64,000 nt of DNA from Rhizobium rhizogenes (GCF_002005205.3 NZ_CP019701.2:620001-684000), one strand, 5' to 3'. Shown: positions 33,265 to 43,642, counted from the first letter of the stretch. Numbers and translations: made by a program. The notes: generated by a model not told the origin, from the letters alone.

Positions 33265-36234
33265 GTGACGAAACCTGAAAGCGCCGGAAGGCGGCTGAAC
33301 GAGGTTCTGCCGGGCGTGATCCGCCCCTATACGCAGACGGAACTGAAATCCGTTCTTTCGACCCTGAAGGATATCGGCAAAAACGAGCCGGCGGTGGCCG
33401 CGCTGCAGGCAGACGAAAGCCCGCTGAAGGATTTTATCGCCAGTGCTTTCACGCTGTCGCCCTATCTACGCGACATGGCGGCGGCGGATGAGGGGCTGCT
33501 GTCGCTGGCGATTTCACAACCGCTGGAGCCATTGCTGGCCGATCTCGTCCGTGAGGCGCGCGATTGCTGGAAGCCGGGCGAGGAGGGTGGCGTGCCCACC
33601 GAAAACGAGGTGATGTCGCGGCTCCGGGTTGCCAAGCGACGGCTTTCCTTCGTTGCGGCGCTCGCCGATCTCGCCCGCATCTTCACTGCCCGCGATACGA
33701 CGCGCTGGCTGAGCGAGATGGCGGATGCATCGCTTTCCGCCGCCATCGATCACCTGCTGCTTTCCGCCCATGAGAGCGGCAAGCTGAAACTGAAGAACGC
33801 CGCCGCGCCGAGCGAGGGGTCCGGCCTGATCGTGCTTGGCATGGGCAAGCTCGGCGCGCGCGAACTCAACTATTCCTCCGATATCGATGCCGTCGTGTTC
33901 TTCGAACCTTCGGCGGGCATCATGGACGATCCTTATGATGCAACGGAGAATTTCGGCCGCATGATGCGCCGTCTCGTGCGTATCATGCAGGAGCGCACGG
34001 CGGATGGTTATGTCTTCCGCACCGATCTGAGGCTCCGCCCCGACCCCGGTTCGACACCGCTCGCGATTCCCGTGGAGGCGGCGCTGCTTTATTACGAGGG
34101 CAGGGGCCAGAACTGGGAGCGTGCCGCCTATATCAAGGCACGACCGGTGGCCGGCGACATCAAGGCGGGGGAGAACTTCCTGCGTGAGCTGACGCCCTTC
34201 ATCTTTCGCAAATATCTCGATTACGCGGCGATTGCCGATATTCACTCCATCAAGCGGCAGATCCATGCGCATAAGGGCCATGGCGCAATCGCGGTGAAGG
34301 GCCACAATGTCAAGCTCGGCCGCGGCGGCATTCGCGAGATCGAATTTTTCGCGCAGACACAGCAGCTTATCGCCGGCGGCCGCATGCCACCGTTGCGGGT
34401 GCGGGCGACGGAGGAGGCGCTGGCGGCGCTGACGGAGGCGAAGTGGATCGACGCCGAAACGCGCGACAGTCTCACCGAAGCCTACTGGTTCCTGCGCGAG
34501 GTGGAGCACCGCATCCAGATGGTGCGCGACGAGCAGACCCATGTGCTGCCCGATACCGAAGCCGAATTGAAGCGCATCGCCTTCATGCTCGGTTTCGAGG
34601 ATACAAGGGCCTTTTCGGAAAAGCTGGAGGAGGTGCTGCGGCTGGTGGAGCGGCGTTATTCGGCGCTGTTCGAGCAGGAGGTGAAGCTGTCAGGCGAGGC
34701 CGGCAATCTGGTCTTCACCGGCCAGAAGGACGACCCCGATACGTTAAAGACGCTCTCCACCCTCGGCTTCGAGCGGCCGGAAGATATTTCCCGCGTCATC
34801 CGCACCTGGCACAATGGCCGCTACCGGGCGACACAATCGGTGGAGGCGCGCGAGCGGTTGACAGAACTGACGCCGGACCTGCTGCGGGCCTTCGGCGAAA
34901 GCAAGCGGGCGGACGAGGCGCTGCTGCGCTTCGACAATTTCCTCTCCGGCCTGCCGGCGGGCATCCAGCTCTTTTCGCTGCTTGGCAACAACCCGGCGCT
35001 TCTGTCGCTCCTGGTAACGATCATGTCATCGGCTCCGCGTCTGGCCGAAATCATCGCCGCCCGCCCGCATGTCTTTGACGGCATGCTGGACCCCGCGCTG
35101 ATGAGCGACGTGCCGACACGCGATTATCTCGCCCACCGCATGGGGAACTTCCTCTCCAATGCCCGCCACTATGAGGATATTCTCGACCGGCTGCGCATTT
35201 TTGCCGCCGAGCAGCGCTTCCTGATCGGCGTCAGGCTCCTGACCGGGGCGATCCGTGGCGAGGTCGCCGCCCGCGCCTTCACCCACCTTGCCGATCTGGT
35301 GATCGAGGCGGCGCTGAATGCGGTGCTCACCGAGATGGAAACGGCGCATGGGCCTTATCCCGGCGGGCGTGTCGCCGTCATGGGCATGGGCAAGCTCGGC
35401 TCCTTCGAGCTCACCGCCGGTTCGGATGTCGATCTCATCCTGCTTTATGATTATGACGATGCCGCCCATGAATCGACCGGCGCAAAGCCGTTGGATGTCG
35501 TGCGTTATTTCACCCGCGTCACGCAAAGGCTGATCGCGGCACTTTCCGCACCGACGGCCGAAGGCGTGCTCTATGAGGTGGACATGCGGCTGCGCCCCTC
35601 CGGCAACAAGGGACCGGTGGCGACCCGCATTTCCGCCTTCGAGAAATACCAGCGTGAGGAAGCCTGGACCTGGGAGCACATGGCGCTCTCCCGCGCCCGG
35701 CTCATCTGCGGCGAAGCCTCCTTGATGGAAGATGCGGGCCGCATCATCGCCTCCATCCTTTCGCAAAAACGCGATCTGGCCAAGGTTTCCGCCGATGTGC
35801 TGGAGATGCGCAGCCTGATCGAGCAGGAGAAGCCGCCGGAAAACAACTGGGACTTCAAGCTCATCAATGGCGGCCTGATCGACCTCGAATTCATCGCCCA
35901 ATATCTGGCGCTGGTGGGGCCGGTGAAGGGGCTTGTCGCGCATGAGCCGGGGCGCAACACGGCCGAGGCGTTGCAGGCGCTTGCCGCGCCTGTCATGGAG
36001 CCGCAGGCCTTTGACGACTGCATGGCGGCGATGGGGCTCTATACTGAAATCTCGCAGATCGTGCGGCTGTGCATCGACGGCACCTTCAATCCGAAGGAGG
36101 CGCCGGCCGGATTGATCGATCTCGTGTGCCGGGCGGGAGATTGCCCTGACATCCCGACGCTTGAGGGAGAGGTGAAGCGGCTGGCGAAGGCGGTGCGGAA
36201 GGCGTTTGTGGGAACGGTGAAGAATGGTGGTTAG
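33265..36234 (+). CDS. glnE: Glutamine synthetase adenylyltransferase/adenylyl-removing enzyme GlnE
   Basis: A 989-aa bifunctional enzyme that switches glutamine synthetase off and on by adding or removing AMP. The N-terminal (adenylyl-removing) nucleotidyltransferase shows LNYSSDIDAVVFF near residue 205; the C-terminal (adenylylating) one shows LTAGSDVDLILLYD near 720. Conserved GMGKLG precedes each. I chose GTG 33265 because GAGGGAGAGAGACA precedes it and the resulting length fits; ATG/TTG codons from 33130 lack a ribosome site. It is convergent with the pleC-like gene, with a 47-bp inverted repeat between them. Confidence 0.95.
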   Translation: MTKPESAGRRLNEVLPGVIRPYTQTELKSVLSTLKDIGKNEPAVAALQADESPLKDFIASAFTLSPYLRDMAAADEGLLSLAISQPLEPLLADLVREARDCWKPGEEGGVPTENEVMSRLRVAKRRLSFVAALADLARIFTARDTTRWLSEMADASLSAAIDHLLLSAHESGKLKLKNAAAPSEGSGLIVLGMGKLGARELNYSSDIDAVVFFEPSAGIMDDPYDATENFGRMMRRLVRIMQERTADGYVFRTDLRLRPDPGSTPLAIPVEAALLYYEGRGQNWERAAYIKARPVAGDIKAGENFLRELTPFIFRKYLDYAAIADIHSIKRQIHAHKGHGAIAVKGHNVKLGRGGIREIEFFAQTQQLIAGGRMPPLRVRATEEALAALTEAKWIDAETRDSLTEAYWFLREVEHRIQMVRDEQTHVLPDTEAELKRIAFMLGFEDTRAFSEKLEEVLRLVERRYSALFEQEVKLSGEAGNLVFTGQKDDPDTLKTLSTLGFERPEDISRVIRTWHNGRYRATQSVEARERLTELTPDLLRAFGESKRADEALLRFDNFLSGLPAGIQLFSLLGNNPALLSLLVTIMSSAPRLAEIIAARPHVFDGMLDPALMSDVPTRDYLAHRMGNFLSNARHYEDILDRLRIFAAEQRFLIGVRLLTGAIRGEVAARAFTHLADLVIEAALNAVLTEMETAHGPYPGGRVAVMGMGKLGSFELTAGSDVDLILLYDYDDAAHESTGAKPLDVVRYFTRVTQRLIAALSAPTAEGVLYEVDMRLRPSGNKGPVATRISAFEKYQREEAWTWEHMALSRARLICGEASLMEDAGRIIASILSQKRDLAKVSADVLEMRSLIEQEKPPENNWDFKLINGGLIDLEFIAQYLALVGPVKGLVAHEPGRNTAEALQALAAPVMEPQAFDDCMAAMGLYTEISQIVRLCIDGTFNPKEAPAGLIDLVCRAGDCPDIPTLEGEVKRLAKAVRKAFVGTVKNGG

Positions 36235-36249
36235 CGTTGGTGGGTGCGA

Positions 36250-36405
36250 TACCCCCCTCTGCCCTGCCGGGCATCTCCCCCTCAAGGGGGGAGATCAGCT
36301 GGGAGCTAACGCTCGCTCATTCGCAACGTTGGAGATGGACTGAAGAGTGCCGCGTATCGATCTCCCCCCTTGAGGGGGAGATGCCCGGCAGGGCAGAGGG
36401 GGGTA
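36250..36405. repeat. 47-bp perfect inverted repeat element
   Basis: Arms 36250-36296 and 36359-36405 are exact reverse complements over 47 bp with a 62-bp spacer. Each arm itself contains GCCCTGCCGGGC and CTCCCCC...GGGGGAG palindromes. It fills the gap between the convergent glnE and pleC-like genes (stops 36234 and 36459). Confidence 0.93.
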
Positions 36406-36458
36406 CTGCGCGCTCCGCCAATACTTATTGCAGGATGGTCAGCGCGTCCGACGCCAAC

Positions 36459-38795
36459 TCAATGCACCGTCCCGCAGCACCCCGCCGTATGCGGAATGAT
36501 GATCGTCACCACCGTGCCACGGCCCTCACACGAGCGGATTTTCATCGTCCCGCCATGCAGCTTCACCAGCGAGCGTGAAATCGCCAGCCCAAGGCCGGAG
36601 CCGCCCTGGCTCTTGGCATATTGGCTCTGCACCTGCTCAAAGGGCTGACCGATCTTTTCCAAAGCCTGGGTGGGAATGCCGATGCCGGTATCGGCGATGG
36701 TGAGGATCATCGCGGCCTCGTGCACATGGGTGCGCAGCGCGATGCGGCCGCCATCGCCGGTGAATTTCACGGCGTTTGACAGAAGATTGAGCATGATCTG
36801 CTTCATGGCGCGGCGGTCGCCCTGCATGGTCAGCCCGGCGCAGACCTTCTGCTGAACGGTGATGTTCTTCTGTTCGGCCTGAATGGCGGTGAGACGCAGG
36901 GTTTCCTCGATCAGCGGCGCGAGATCGATGGTCTCGCGGTTGATGCGCATATGGCCCGCCTCGATCTTCGACATGTCGAGAATATCGTTGATGACGTTCA
37001 AGAGGTGTTTGCCGCTGTCATGGATATCGCGGGCATATTCGGAATATTTCGGCGAGCCGACCGGCCCGAACATCTCGTTTTGCAGGATTTCGGAAAAGCC
37101 GAGAATGGCGTTGAGCGGCGTGCGCAGCTCATGGCTCATATTGGCGAGGAATTCGGATTTCGCCCGGTTGGCGGCCTGGGCGCGCTCTTTTTCGGCGAGG
37201 TAATTGGCGTTGGCGTCGGAAAGCTCGGTCTTCTGCCGCTCCAGCTTGTGCTGCGAGGCGGAGAGGTCGCCGATGGTCGCCATCAGCCGGCGCTCGGAAT
37301 CGCGCAGCCGTTCCTGATGGCGTTTCAGCAGGGTGATATCGGTGCCGACCGAAACGAGGCCGCCGTCATGGGTGCGGCGCTCGTTGATCTGCAGCCAGCG
37401 ATCATCGGCCAGCTGCACTTCCGTGGTGCGCGACAGGCCGGACTGGTCGGGGTCCGCAACCCGCCGCTCCACCACCGGGCGCGCCGCCGCCGCATGCACG
37501 GTGCTCTTCTCGGTGCCGGCCACCAGCACGCTATCAGGCAGGCCATAGGCCTTCTGATAGTGTGTGTTGCACATCACGAGGCGGTCGTTCTTGTCCCACA
37601 GCACGAAGGCTTCCGAGGTGGATTCGATTGCGTCGGCAAGGCGCTGGTCGGCCTCGGCGTAACGCTGGGCGAGGCGGTGCTGTTCGGTGACGTCCATGGC
37701 GATGCCGATGACGCGCGGGCCGTTACTGGTGCGGATGACCTGGGCGCGGGCGCGCAGCCAGACATAATGACCCTTGGCATGGCGCATGCGGAAAATCTGG
37801 TCGATCTGGCGCAGATTGCCGCAACCGACGGCGCGGGCCAGTTCATAGAGGTTGCCGTCTTCGGAATGCATCATCCGGGCGGCATCGGAAAAGGACAGTG
37901 GTGCAGCCTTGGGCGGCATGCCCAGAATTTCGTAGAGCGAACCGGACCAGAACATGCGGCGCGAGGAAAGATCGAAATCCCACAGGCCACAGCGGCCGCG
38001 CGATAGCGCCGTTTCCACCCGCAGGTTGGATTCGGCGAAGATGTCGTCAGCGTCGCGGGCGCGCTTCACCTGCATGTAATAGGCGTAGAGCACGACGAGC
38101 AGGATCGAGGAGATGCCGGCAAACAGCGTCACGTTCATGGCGATTTCGCTGCGCCAGAAGGAGCGGATCGGCTGCAGCGAACGCGCAGCGATCACCATCG
38201 CGCCATCATCGCCGAAGGGGATCATCGTCGCATAATGCTGCTGGCCGTCAATATTCGTCTCGATGGTGCCGGGTGCGCCGGGAAAACGCTGCACGATGGC
38301 GATTTCGGGAAGCAAAGCGGGCAGCGACGTGCCGATATAGAGCATCGCTTCCTTGCCGGCGCCGGCGAAAATCCGGCCATTGCTGCCGGAGAGCAGCACC
38401 ATGGTGCCATCGGCAAGGCTGCCCGATGGCAGAGCCGAAACGAGGCTCGCTTCTGCGCGGGCGCGGTCCTGCGCGGGAAAGACGGTGCCGTTGTTGAGAA
38501 GTGCCGCCTTGGCGGTCAGCGCCGTCAGCGCCGTGGAGTGGCGGGCGGCCTCTTCCATGCGGCTGTATTCGGCAACGATGCCGAGCATGCGCGAGGCCGC
38601 GACGACGACAAGGAAAGCAAGGATGAGAATGGGGATCAGGCGCTTCAGCAGGGTCTCGACCTGCGGTGCCGGGCGGTCGGAGCCATTCATCAAACCCATC
38701 AGGTCGCTGGAGAGCCTTTCGCCCCAGGCCGCAAGATCAGAAAATTTGGCATACGGCCGCTCATCGCCCGCAGTCGCCCGCCGCACGTTCGTCAT
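36459..38795 (-). CDS. pleC: PAS-domain sensor histidine kinase, PleC-like
   Basis: A 778-aa membrane kinase: TM1 ~50-70 (LIPILILAFLVVVAASRML), a periplasmic domain, TM2 ~220-240 (LFAGISSILLVVLYAYYM), two PAS domains (~255-375 and ~385-500), a helical linker, phosphorylated His in NMSHELRTPL (H555), then NLLSNAVKFTGDGG, IADTGIGIP and GSGLGLAISRSLVKLHGG. The architecture and HisKA sequence fit the PleC/DivJ/PdhS group that controls DivK and the CtrA cell-cycle pathway in alphaproteobacteria. In Agrobacterium pleC is, to my knowledge, close to glnE, which supports the name. ATG 38795 has AGGCGGG upstream. Confidence 0.78.
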   Translation of the reverse strand: MTNVRRATAGDERPYAKFSDLAAWGERLSSDLMGLMNGSDRPAPQVETLLKRLIPILILAFLVVVAASRMLGIVAEYSRMEEAARHSTALTALTAKAALLNNGTVFPAQDRARAEASLVSALPSGSLADGTMVLLSGSNGRIFAGAGKEAMLYIGTSLPALLPEIAIVQRFPGAPGTIETNIDGQQHYATMIPFGDDGAMVIAARSLQPIRSFWRSEIAMNVTLFAGISSILLVVLYAYYMQVKRARDADDIFAESNLRVETALSRGRCGLWDFDLSSRRMFWSGSLYEILGMPPKAAPLSFSDAARMMHSEDGNLYELARAVGCGNLRQIDQIFRMRHAKGHYVWLRARAQVIRTSNGPRVIGIAMDVTEQHRLAQRYAEADQRLADAIESTSEAFVLWDKNDRLVMCNTHYQKAYGLPDSVLVAGTEKSTVHAAAARPVVERRVADPDQSGLSRTTEVQLADDRWLQINERRTHDGGLVSVGTDITLLKRHQERLRDSERRLMATIGDLSASQHKLERQKTELSDANANYLAEKERAQAANRAKSEFLANMSHELRTPLNAILGFSEILQNEMFGPVGSPKYSEYARDIHDSGKHLLNVINDILDMSKIEAGHMRINRETIDLAPLIEETLRLTAIQAEQKNITVQQKVCAGLTMQGDRRAMKQIMLNLLSNAVKFTGDGGRIALRTHVHEAAMILTIADTGIGIPTQALEKIGQPFEQVQSQYAKSQGGSGLGLAISRSLVKLHGGTMKIRSCEGRGTVVTIIIPHTAGCCGTVH

Positions 38796-39034
38796 TGTCC
38801 CGCCTTTTAGATGTCCCCAGTGATTCGAAGCGCCGCCGCTCGAATATCTCCAATGAATCAAATGCGATTCGCCGTGTCCAGAGGCAAAAGTTAAAAGAAT
38901 TTTAACCCCTTGAACCGACTCCGTATTTTTTCGGGACGGTTTGTTTCCGCTCTGCCAAAACCGGGAATAATGAGTGAAATCAGTGAGCCGGCAGTCCAAT
39001 GCCGGCTATTGCGTGGCGCGGGTGGAAGCGTGTT

Positions 39035-39355
39035 TCAGGTGCCGTCAAAGGCCTCGAGGGCAGGGCCGAGAGCGCTGATGACGCCATTGCCCGCAGCCGG
39101 CAGACCGGTCAGCACCGCGCTGATGATATCCTCACGGCTTGCGCCGCGCGCCCTGGCTTCCATGACATGAAAGCCGATGCCGCTTTCAAGGCGCAGGGCG
39201 GCCAGAATGCCGATATAGATCAGGCTTTGGGTCTTTCGATCGAGCGTGGACGCCATACCGAGACCCTGCACGGCTTGAAGCCATGCGGCACTGTGGGTGG
39301 GAGCGTCAGTCGTGAAGCGCGCAAATGAAGCGCTGGTCCTGGACATGTCGGTCAT
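39035..39355 (-). CDS. Carboxymuconolactone decarboxylase-like (AhpD-fold) protein
   Basis: A 106-aa helical protein of the CMD family: FARFTTDAPTHSAAWLQAV, then LDRKTQSLIYIGILAALRLESGIGFHVMEARARGASREDIISAVL. The conserved His and the GAS-EDI block are present, but the CxxC or single Cys of redox-active AhpD members is replaced (SGIGFH), so peroxidase-type activity is unlikely. ATG 39355 has AAAGGA upstream. It lies alone between pleC and pepN. Confidence 0.82.
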   Translation of the reverse strand: MTDMSRTSASFARFTTDAPTHSAAWLQAVQGLGMASTLDRKTQSLIYIGILAALRLESGIGFHVMEARARGASREDIISAVLTGLPAAGNGVISALGPALEAFDGT

Positions 39356-39490
39356 CTGCAATCCTTTCTGGTTCGGGGCCGCTTGCGGCCGCTCCAAACC
39401 ATCATGTTGCGCAATGCGTTACGCCGCCTTGATGGATATCAAGACGGCGTTTTGGCATGTTCGGAATATTGGCGGAGCGGAAGTGCGGGT

Positions 39491-42139
39491 TCAGCCCTTC
39501 AGGATACGCCCGACAATGTCGCTCACATCCGTGGACAGGCCCTTCGCATCGGCAACGGTCGAAAGTGCCGCCCTGGCGTGTTCGGCGCGGCTCGCCTCCA
39601 GCGACCGCCATGAACGCATGGAGGTGAGAATGCGCGCGGCAAGCTGCGGGTTGCGTTTGTCGATGGCGATGATCTGTTCCGCCAGGAACCGATAGGCTGC
39701 ACCGTCAGCGCGGTGGAAGCCGGTGGGGTTGGCGAAGGCAAGCGTGCCCACCAGCGAGCGGACGCGGTTCGGATTGGTGGCGATGAAATGTTTCGATTTC
39801 ATCAGCGCCTTGATGCGATCAAGCGCGCCGTCGCCGGGAATGGCGGCCTGCAGCGAAAACCACTTGTCGAGGACAAGCGCATTGTCGGCAAAGCGCGTTT
39901 CGAAGGCGGCGAGCGCTTCTTTCGTCTCGGCGCTGTCGGGGAAACGCTGGGTCAGTACGCCGAGCGCATGGGCGAGATCGGTCATGTTGGTGGCGTCGGC
40001 ATAGGCTTTCGCCGCGCGTTCCGGTGTCTCCTCGGCAAAGGCGAGGTAGGTCAATGCGCCGTTGCGCAGCGAGCGGCGTCCGGCGCTGTCCGCATCCGGG
40101 CTATAGGCGTCGTTGTCACCCGCATCGTCCGCAAGCCGCCGCAGGGTTTCAAGCCCGGCTGTCGCCACCGCCTTGATCGTGGCGTTGCGCGCCTTGTGAA
40201 TGGCGTCCGGATCGGTATTGCCGCCCAGTTCACGGGCAATATCCGTCTCGCTCGGCAGCGCCAGCGCCTGTGCGCGGAAAGCGGGCTCAAGCCCATCATT
40301 GCCGATGATTTCGATAAGCGTCGCGGTGAGGTCCGCATCCGTGCGTATCTCTTCACCGTTCTGCACCGCCTTGGTGGCGGCAATCAGCACCGGCAGGGAG
40401 AGATCGGTGAGCGCCTGGAAACGGGCAAACATGTCAGTCTCATGCCGGGCGATCTGCACCAGATCGGCCGCGCTCTGTTCGAAATGCATGTTGACCGGCG
40501 CGGAGAAGCTGCGGTTGATCGACAGAACCGGCCGTGAGGAAATACCGGAGAAGGAAAATGTCTGATTGCGCCCGGTAAGGTGCAATACACCGTTGCGGTA
40601 CTCACCGCCTTCGACGGCCTGCGGTTCGGCGATCTGGCCGTTGTCGAGGATCAGCGCCAGCGACAGCGGAATGTGCCGTGGCTGTTTCACCGGCTGGCCG
40701 GGTGTCGGTGTGGTGGTCTGTTCCAGTGTCAGGCTGAACGTGGCCTTGCCCGTGTCGTAAGCGGCGGAGACGGAGACCAGCGGCGTGCCGGCCTCGGTGT
40801 ACCACAGCGAAAACTGCGAAAGATCGCGGCCGCTGGCATCGGCAAAGCTCTTGACGAAATCCTCAACCGTCGCCGCTTCGCCGTCATGACGTTCGAAATA
40901 AAGGTCCATGCCCTTCTTGAAATCGTCAGCACCGAGGATCGTGGCGATCATGCGGGTGACTTCGGCACCCTTTTCATAAACGGTCGTCGTGTAGAAATTG
41001 TTGATTTCCCGATAGGTATCGGGACGCGGCGGATGCGCCAGCGGACCGGAATCCTCCGGAAACTGCTCCGATTTCAGATGACGCACATCGGCAATGCGCT
41101 TGACCGGGCGCGAGCGCATGTCGGCGGAAAATTCCTGGTCGCGATAAACCGTCAGGCCTTCCTTCAGGCACAGCTGGAACCAGTCGCGGCAGGTGATGCG
41201 GTTGCCGGTCCAGTTGTGGAAATATTCATGCGCGATGATGCGCTCGATATTGGCGTAGTCCGCGTCGGAGGCGGTTTCCGGATCGGCCAGCACGAATTTG
41301 TCGTTGAAGACGTTGAGACCCTTGTTCTCCATTGCCCCCATGTTGAAATCGGATACGGCGACGATCATGAAGATATCGAGGTCGTATTCGCGGCCGAAAC
41401 GCTCCTCGTCCCATTTCATCGAACGCTTCAGCGCATCCATGGCATAGGCCGCACGCGGCTCCTTGCCGTGCTCGACATAAATCTTCAGCGCCACCTCGCG
41501 ACCGGACATGGTGGTGAAGGTGTCTTCCACCACGCCGAGATCGCCGGCGACGAGTGCGAAGAGATAGCTGGGTTTCGGATGCGGATCGAACCAGGCCGCG
41601 AAGTGCCGGCCTTCATCGTAATTGCCGCCGCCGAGGAAATTGCCGTTCGACAAAAGCAGCGGATTGCCTTCCTTCGCCGCAATGATCGTCACCGTGTAGG
41701 GCGCCAGAACATCGGGACGGTCGGGGAAATAGGTAATGCGGCGGAAACCTTCCGCCTCGCATTGGGTGCAATAAACGCCATTGGTGCGATAAAGCCCCAT
41801 CAGCTGCGTATTGACCTGCGGATTGATGTAATTGGTGATGCAGATTTCGAAGGGCGTCTCCGCCGGCAGATCGCGGATCGTCAGGCTGTCGGGCGTCGCC
41901 TCATATTGGCCGGCGGGAAGCTCCACCTGGTCGAGCAGCAGGCTGGAAAGCGTCAGCTCGTCGCCATCGAGAACCAGAGGCGCCTGCCGCTCAGTGCCTT
42001 CGCGCCGGTGAAAGATCAGACGGGCTTCGACCTTGGTATTTCTGGGGTCGAGTTCGAAGGTGAGATCCACCCGCTCCAGAACGAAATCGGTGGGGCGGTA
42101 ATCTGCCAGGTGAACGATCTGGCCCGTGTCTGTTCGCAT
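39491..42139 (-). CDS. pepN: Aminopeptidase N (M1 family)
   Basis: An 882-aa cytoplasmic zinc peptidase that removes N-terminal residues from peptides. The substrate motif GAMENKGLNVFN and the zinc site HEYFHNWTG (H304, E305, H308) with KEGLTVYRDQEF (distal Glu) are complete. The C-terminal helical domain is full length (TDLAHALGVLTQRFPDSAETKEALAAFE). Length matches the gammaproteobacterial-type PepN. No close neighbour on the same strand, so probably monocistronic. Confidence 0.96.
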   Translation of the reverse strand: MRTDTGQIVHLADYRPTDFVLERVDLTFELDPRNTKVEARLIFHRREGTERQAPLVLDGDELTLSSLLLDQVELPAGQYEATPDSLTIRDLPAETPFEICITNYINPQVNTQLMGLYRTNGVYCTQCEAEGFRRITYFPDRPDVLAPYTVTIIAAKEGNPLLLSNGNFLGGGNYDEGRHFAAWFDPHPKPSYLFALVAGDLGVVEDTFTTMSGREVALKIYVEHGKEPRAAYAMDALKRSMKWDEERFGREYDLDIFMIVAVSDFNMGAMENKGLNVFNDKFVLADPETASDADYANIERIIAHEYFHNWTGNRITCRDWFQLCLKEGLTVYRDQEFSADMRSRPVKRIADVRHLKSEQFPEDSGPLAHPPRPDTYREINNFYTTTVYEKGAEVTRMIATILGADDFKKGMDLYFERHDGEAATVEDFVKSFADASGRDLSQFSLWYTEAGTPLVSVSAAYDTGKATFSLTLEQTTTPTPGQPVKQPRHIPLSLALILDNGQIAEPQAVEGGEYRNGVLHLTGRNQTFSFSGISSRPVLSINRSFSAPVNMHFEQSAADLVQIARHETDMFARFQALTDLSLPVLIAATKAVQNGEEIRTDADLTATLIEIIGNDGLEPAFRAQALALPSETDIARELGGNTDPDAIHKARNATIKAVATAGLETLRRLADDAGDNDAYSPDADSAGRRSLRNGALTYLAFAEETPERAAKAYADATNMTDLAHALGVLTQRFPDSAETKEALAAFETRFADNALVLDKWFSLQAAIPGDGALDRIKALMKSKHFIATNPNRVRSLVGTLAFANPTGFHRADGAAYRFLAEQIIAIDKRNPQLAARILTSMRSWRSLEASRAEHARAALSTVADAKGLSTDVSDIVGRILKG

Positions 42140-42642
42140 GACTGTTCCTGAATAACTTAGCGTGGTCTTCCCGGCATCATGTCGCCATAAGTCCCGGATG
42201 TAAAATGGGTAGAGTATTCGTCACGTTCATGTGCGCGTCGGAGGACGTTCTGTCCCGCCATGGAAGGCTTTTCCGGCCATGCAGACGATCCTCCCCGCCG
42301 CCGGACCCATGGACCTTCGCAGCAAATGTTGAACGATTGCTGAAATTATATTTTATTTTCTTCAAATTTTAGCGCGTGTCGTTTTTGGTCTGACGCAATA
42401 CAAATATTCTCCTTTCGTCATTCTGGCTCAAGGTCGGAATCGCGGGAGGAGAGGCTTAGAAAACGGGGAAGCAATCCCTTGCCGTCACCAAATCAACCGA
42501 ATTCATGAGTGAATAACATTTTTTGATGTAAAGGGCGGATGGAATGCTCTAGCGTTGCGCAAATCCAATTCCCCTGCGTCGTCCTCCCCGCATGAAAAAT
42601 ATCCTGATGGCGTGTTTGCGCAGCCGATATGAGTAACTGCCA
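42140..42642. other. Intergenic region between divergent pepN and DMT permease genes
   Basis: About 500 bp without a supported gene. A strongly AT-rich patch lies at 42325-42375 and another at 42500-42540, both likely promoter DNA. No repeat family member and no convincing operator recognised. Confidence 0.5.
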
Positions 42643-43581
42643 ATGAACGCCGAACCGACCAATCCCTTCCGCGGGATCAGCATGAAGCTGATTTCGGTCG
42701 GCTTGTTTCTGGTCATGCAGACCTGTATCAAGGCCGCCGGTCCCGATGTGCCGGCCGGCCAGATCACCTTCTTCCGTTCCGCCTTCGCGATTATCCCGAT
42801 TGTCGTTTATCTCGCCTGGCTGCAGGCGCTGACCAGCGCGCTGCACACCAACAATCTTCTCGGCCATTTCAAACGCGGTTTTCTCGGCATCCTCTCCATG
42901 GCCTGCGGTTTTTACGGGCTGACCATGCTGCCGCTGCCGGAATTCATCGCCATCGGTTATGCCTCACCGCTTCTCGCCGTCGTCTTCGCCGCCTTCATCC
43001 TGCATGAGAAGGTGCGCATCTATCGCTGGAGCGCGGTTTTCGTCGGCATGATGGGCGTGCTGGTGATCCTGTGGCCGAAGATGACGCTTCTGCGGGAAGG
43101 CGGTTTCGCCGCCGGCGAGGGGCTGGGGGCGATTGCCGTGCTGTGTGGCGCGGCGCTGGGCGGGCTGGCGATGATACAGGTGCGGCAGCTGGTGGAGACG
43201 GAAAAGACGCCCACCATCGTGCTTTATTTTTCGCTCACCGCCACCCTGCTGTCGCTCGTCAGCGTTCCCTTCGGCTGGAGCGCGCTGAGCATGACGCAGG
43301 CCATGCTGCTGATTACCAGCGGCATCTGCGGCGGCGTTGCGCAGATTTTCCTGACGGAGAGCTATCGCCATGCCGAAGTCTCCGTCATCGCCCCTTTCGA
43401 ATACAGTTCCATCGTTTTCGGAATTGCGGTCTCCTACATTCTGTTTGGAGACATTCCCACGGTGACAATGCTGATCGGCACGGCGATCGTTATCCTCGCC
43501 GGCATCTTCATCATCTTCCGCGAGCATCAGCTGGGTCTGGCAAGACGGGCGGCCCGCAAGGCCTCTACGCCGCAGGGGTGA
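42643..43581 (+). CDS. EamA-family (DMT superfamily) permease
   Basis: A 312-aa permease with ten predicted membrane helices in two EamA repeats: first half ISMKLISVGLFLVMQTCIKA to IYRWSAVFVGMMGVLVILWP, second half AIAVLCGAALGGLAMIQVRQL to TMLIGTAIVILAGIFIIFR. SPLLAVVFAAFILHEKV and APFEYSSIVFGIAVSYILFGD are the paired family motifs. It likely exports small metabolites; the substrate is unknown. The C terminus is basic and cytoplasmic. Confidence 0.9.
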   Translation: MNAEPTNPFRGISMKLISVGLFLVMQTCIKAAGPDVPAGQITFFRSAFAIIPIVVYLAWLQALTSALHTNNLLGHFKRGFLGILSMACGFYGLTMLPLPEFIAIGYASPLLAVVFAAFILHEKVRIYRWSAVFVGMMGVLVILWPKMTLLREGGFAAGEGLGAIAVLCGAALGGLAMIQVRQLVETEKTPTIVLYFSLTATLLSLVSVPFGWSALSMTQAMLLITSGICGGVAQIFLTESYRHAEVSVIAPFEYSSIVFGIAVSYILFGDIPTVTMLIGTAIVILAGIFIIFREHQLGLARRAARKASTPQG

Positions 43582-43642
43582 AGTCGCCATTCCCTCGGTA
43601 TCTTCCGTTGAAGTTGATGGCGACGGGTATTTCTTCTCTCGG

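Noticed and set aside
42177..42365. 62-codon minus-strand frame in the pepN-DMT gap
   Set aside because: No ribosome site, and the frame crosses the promoter region of pepN with uneven composition.
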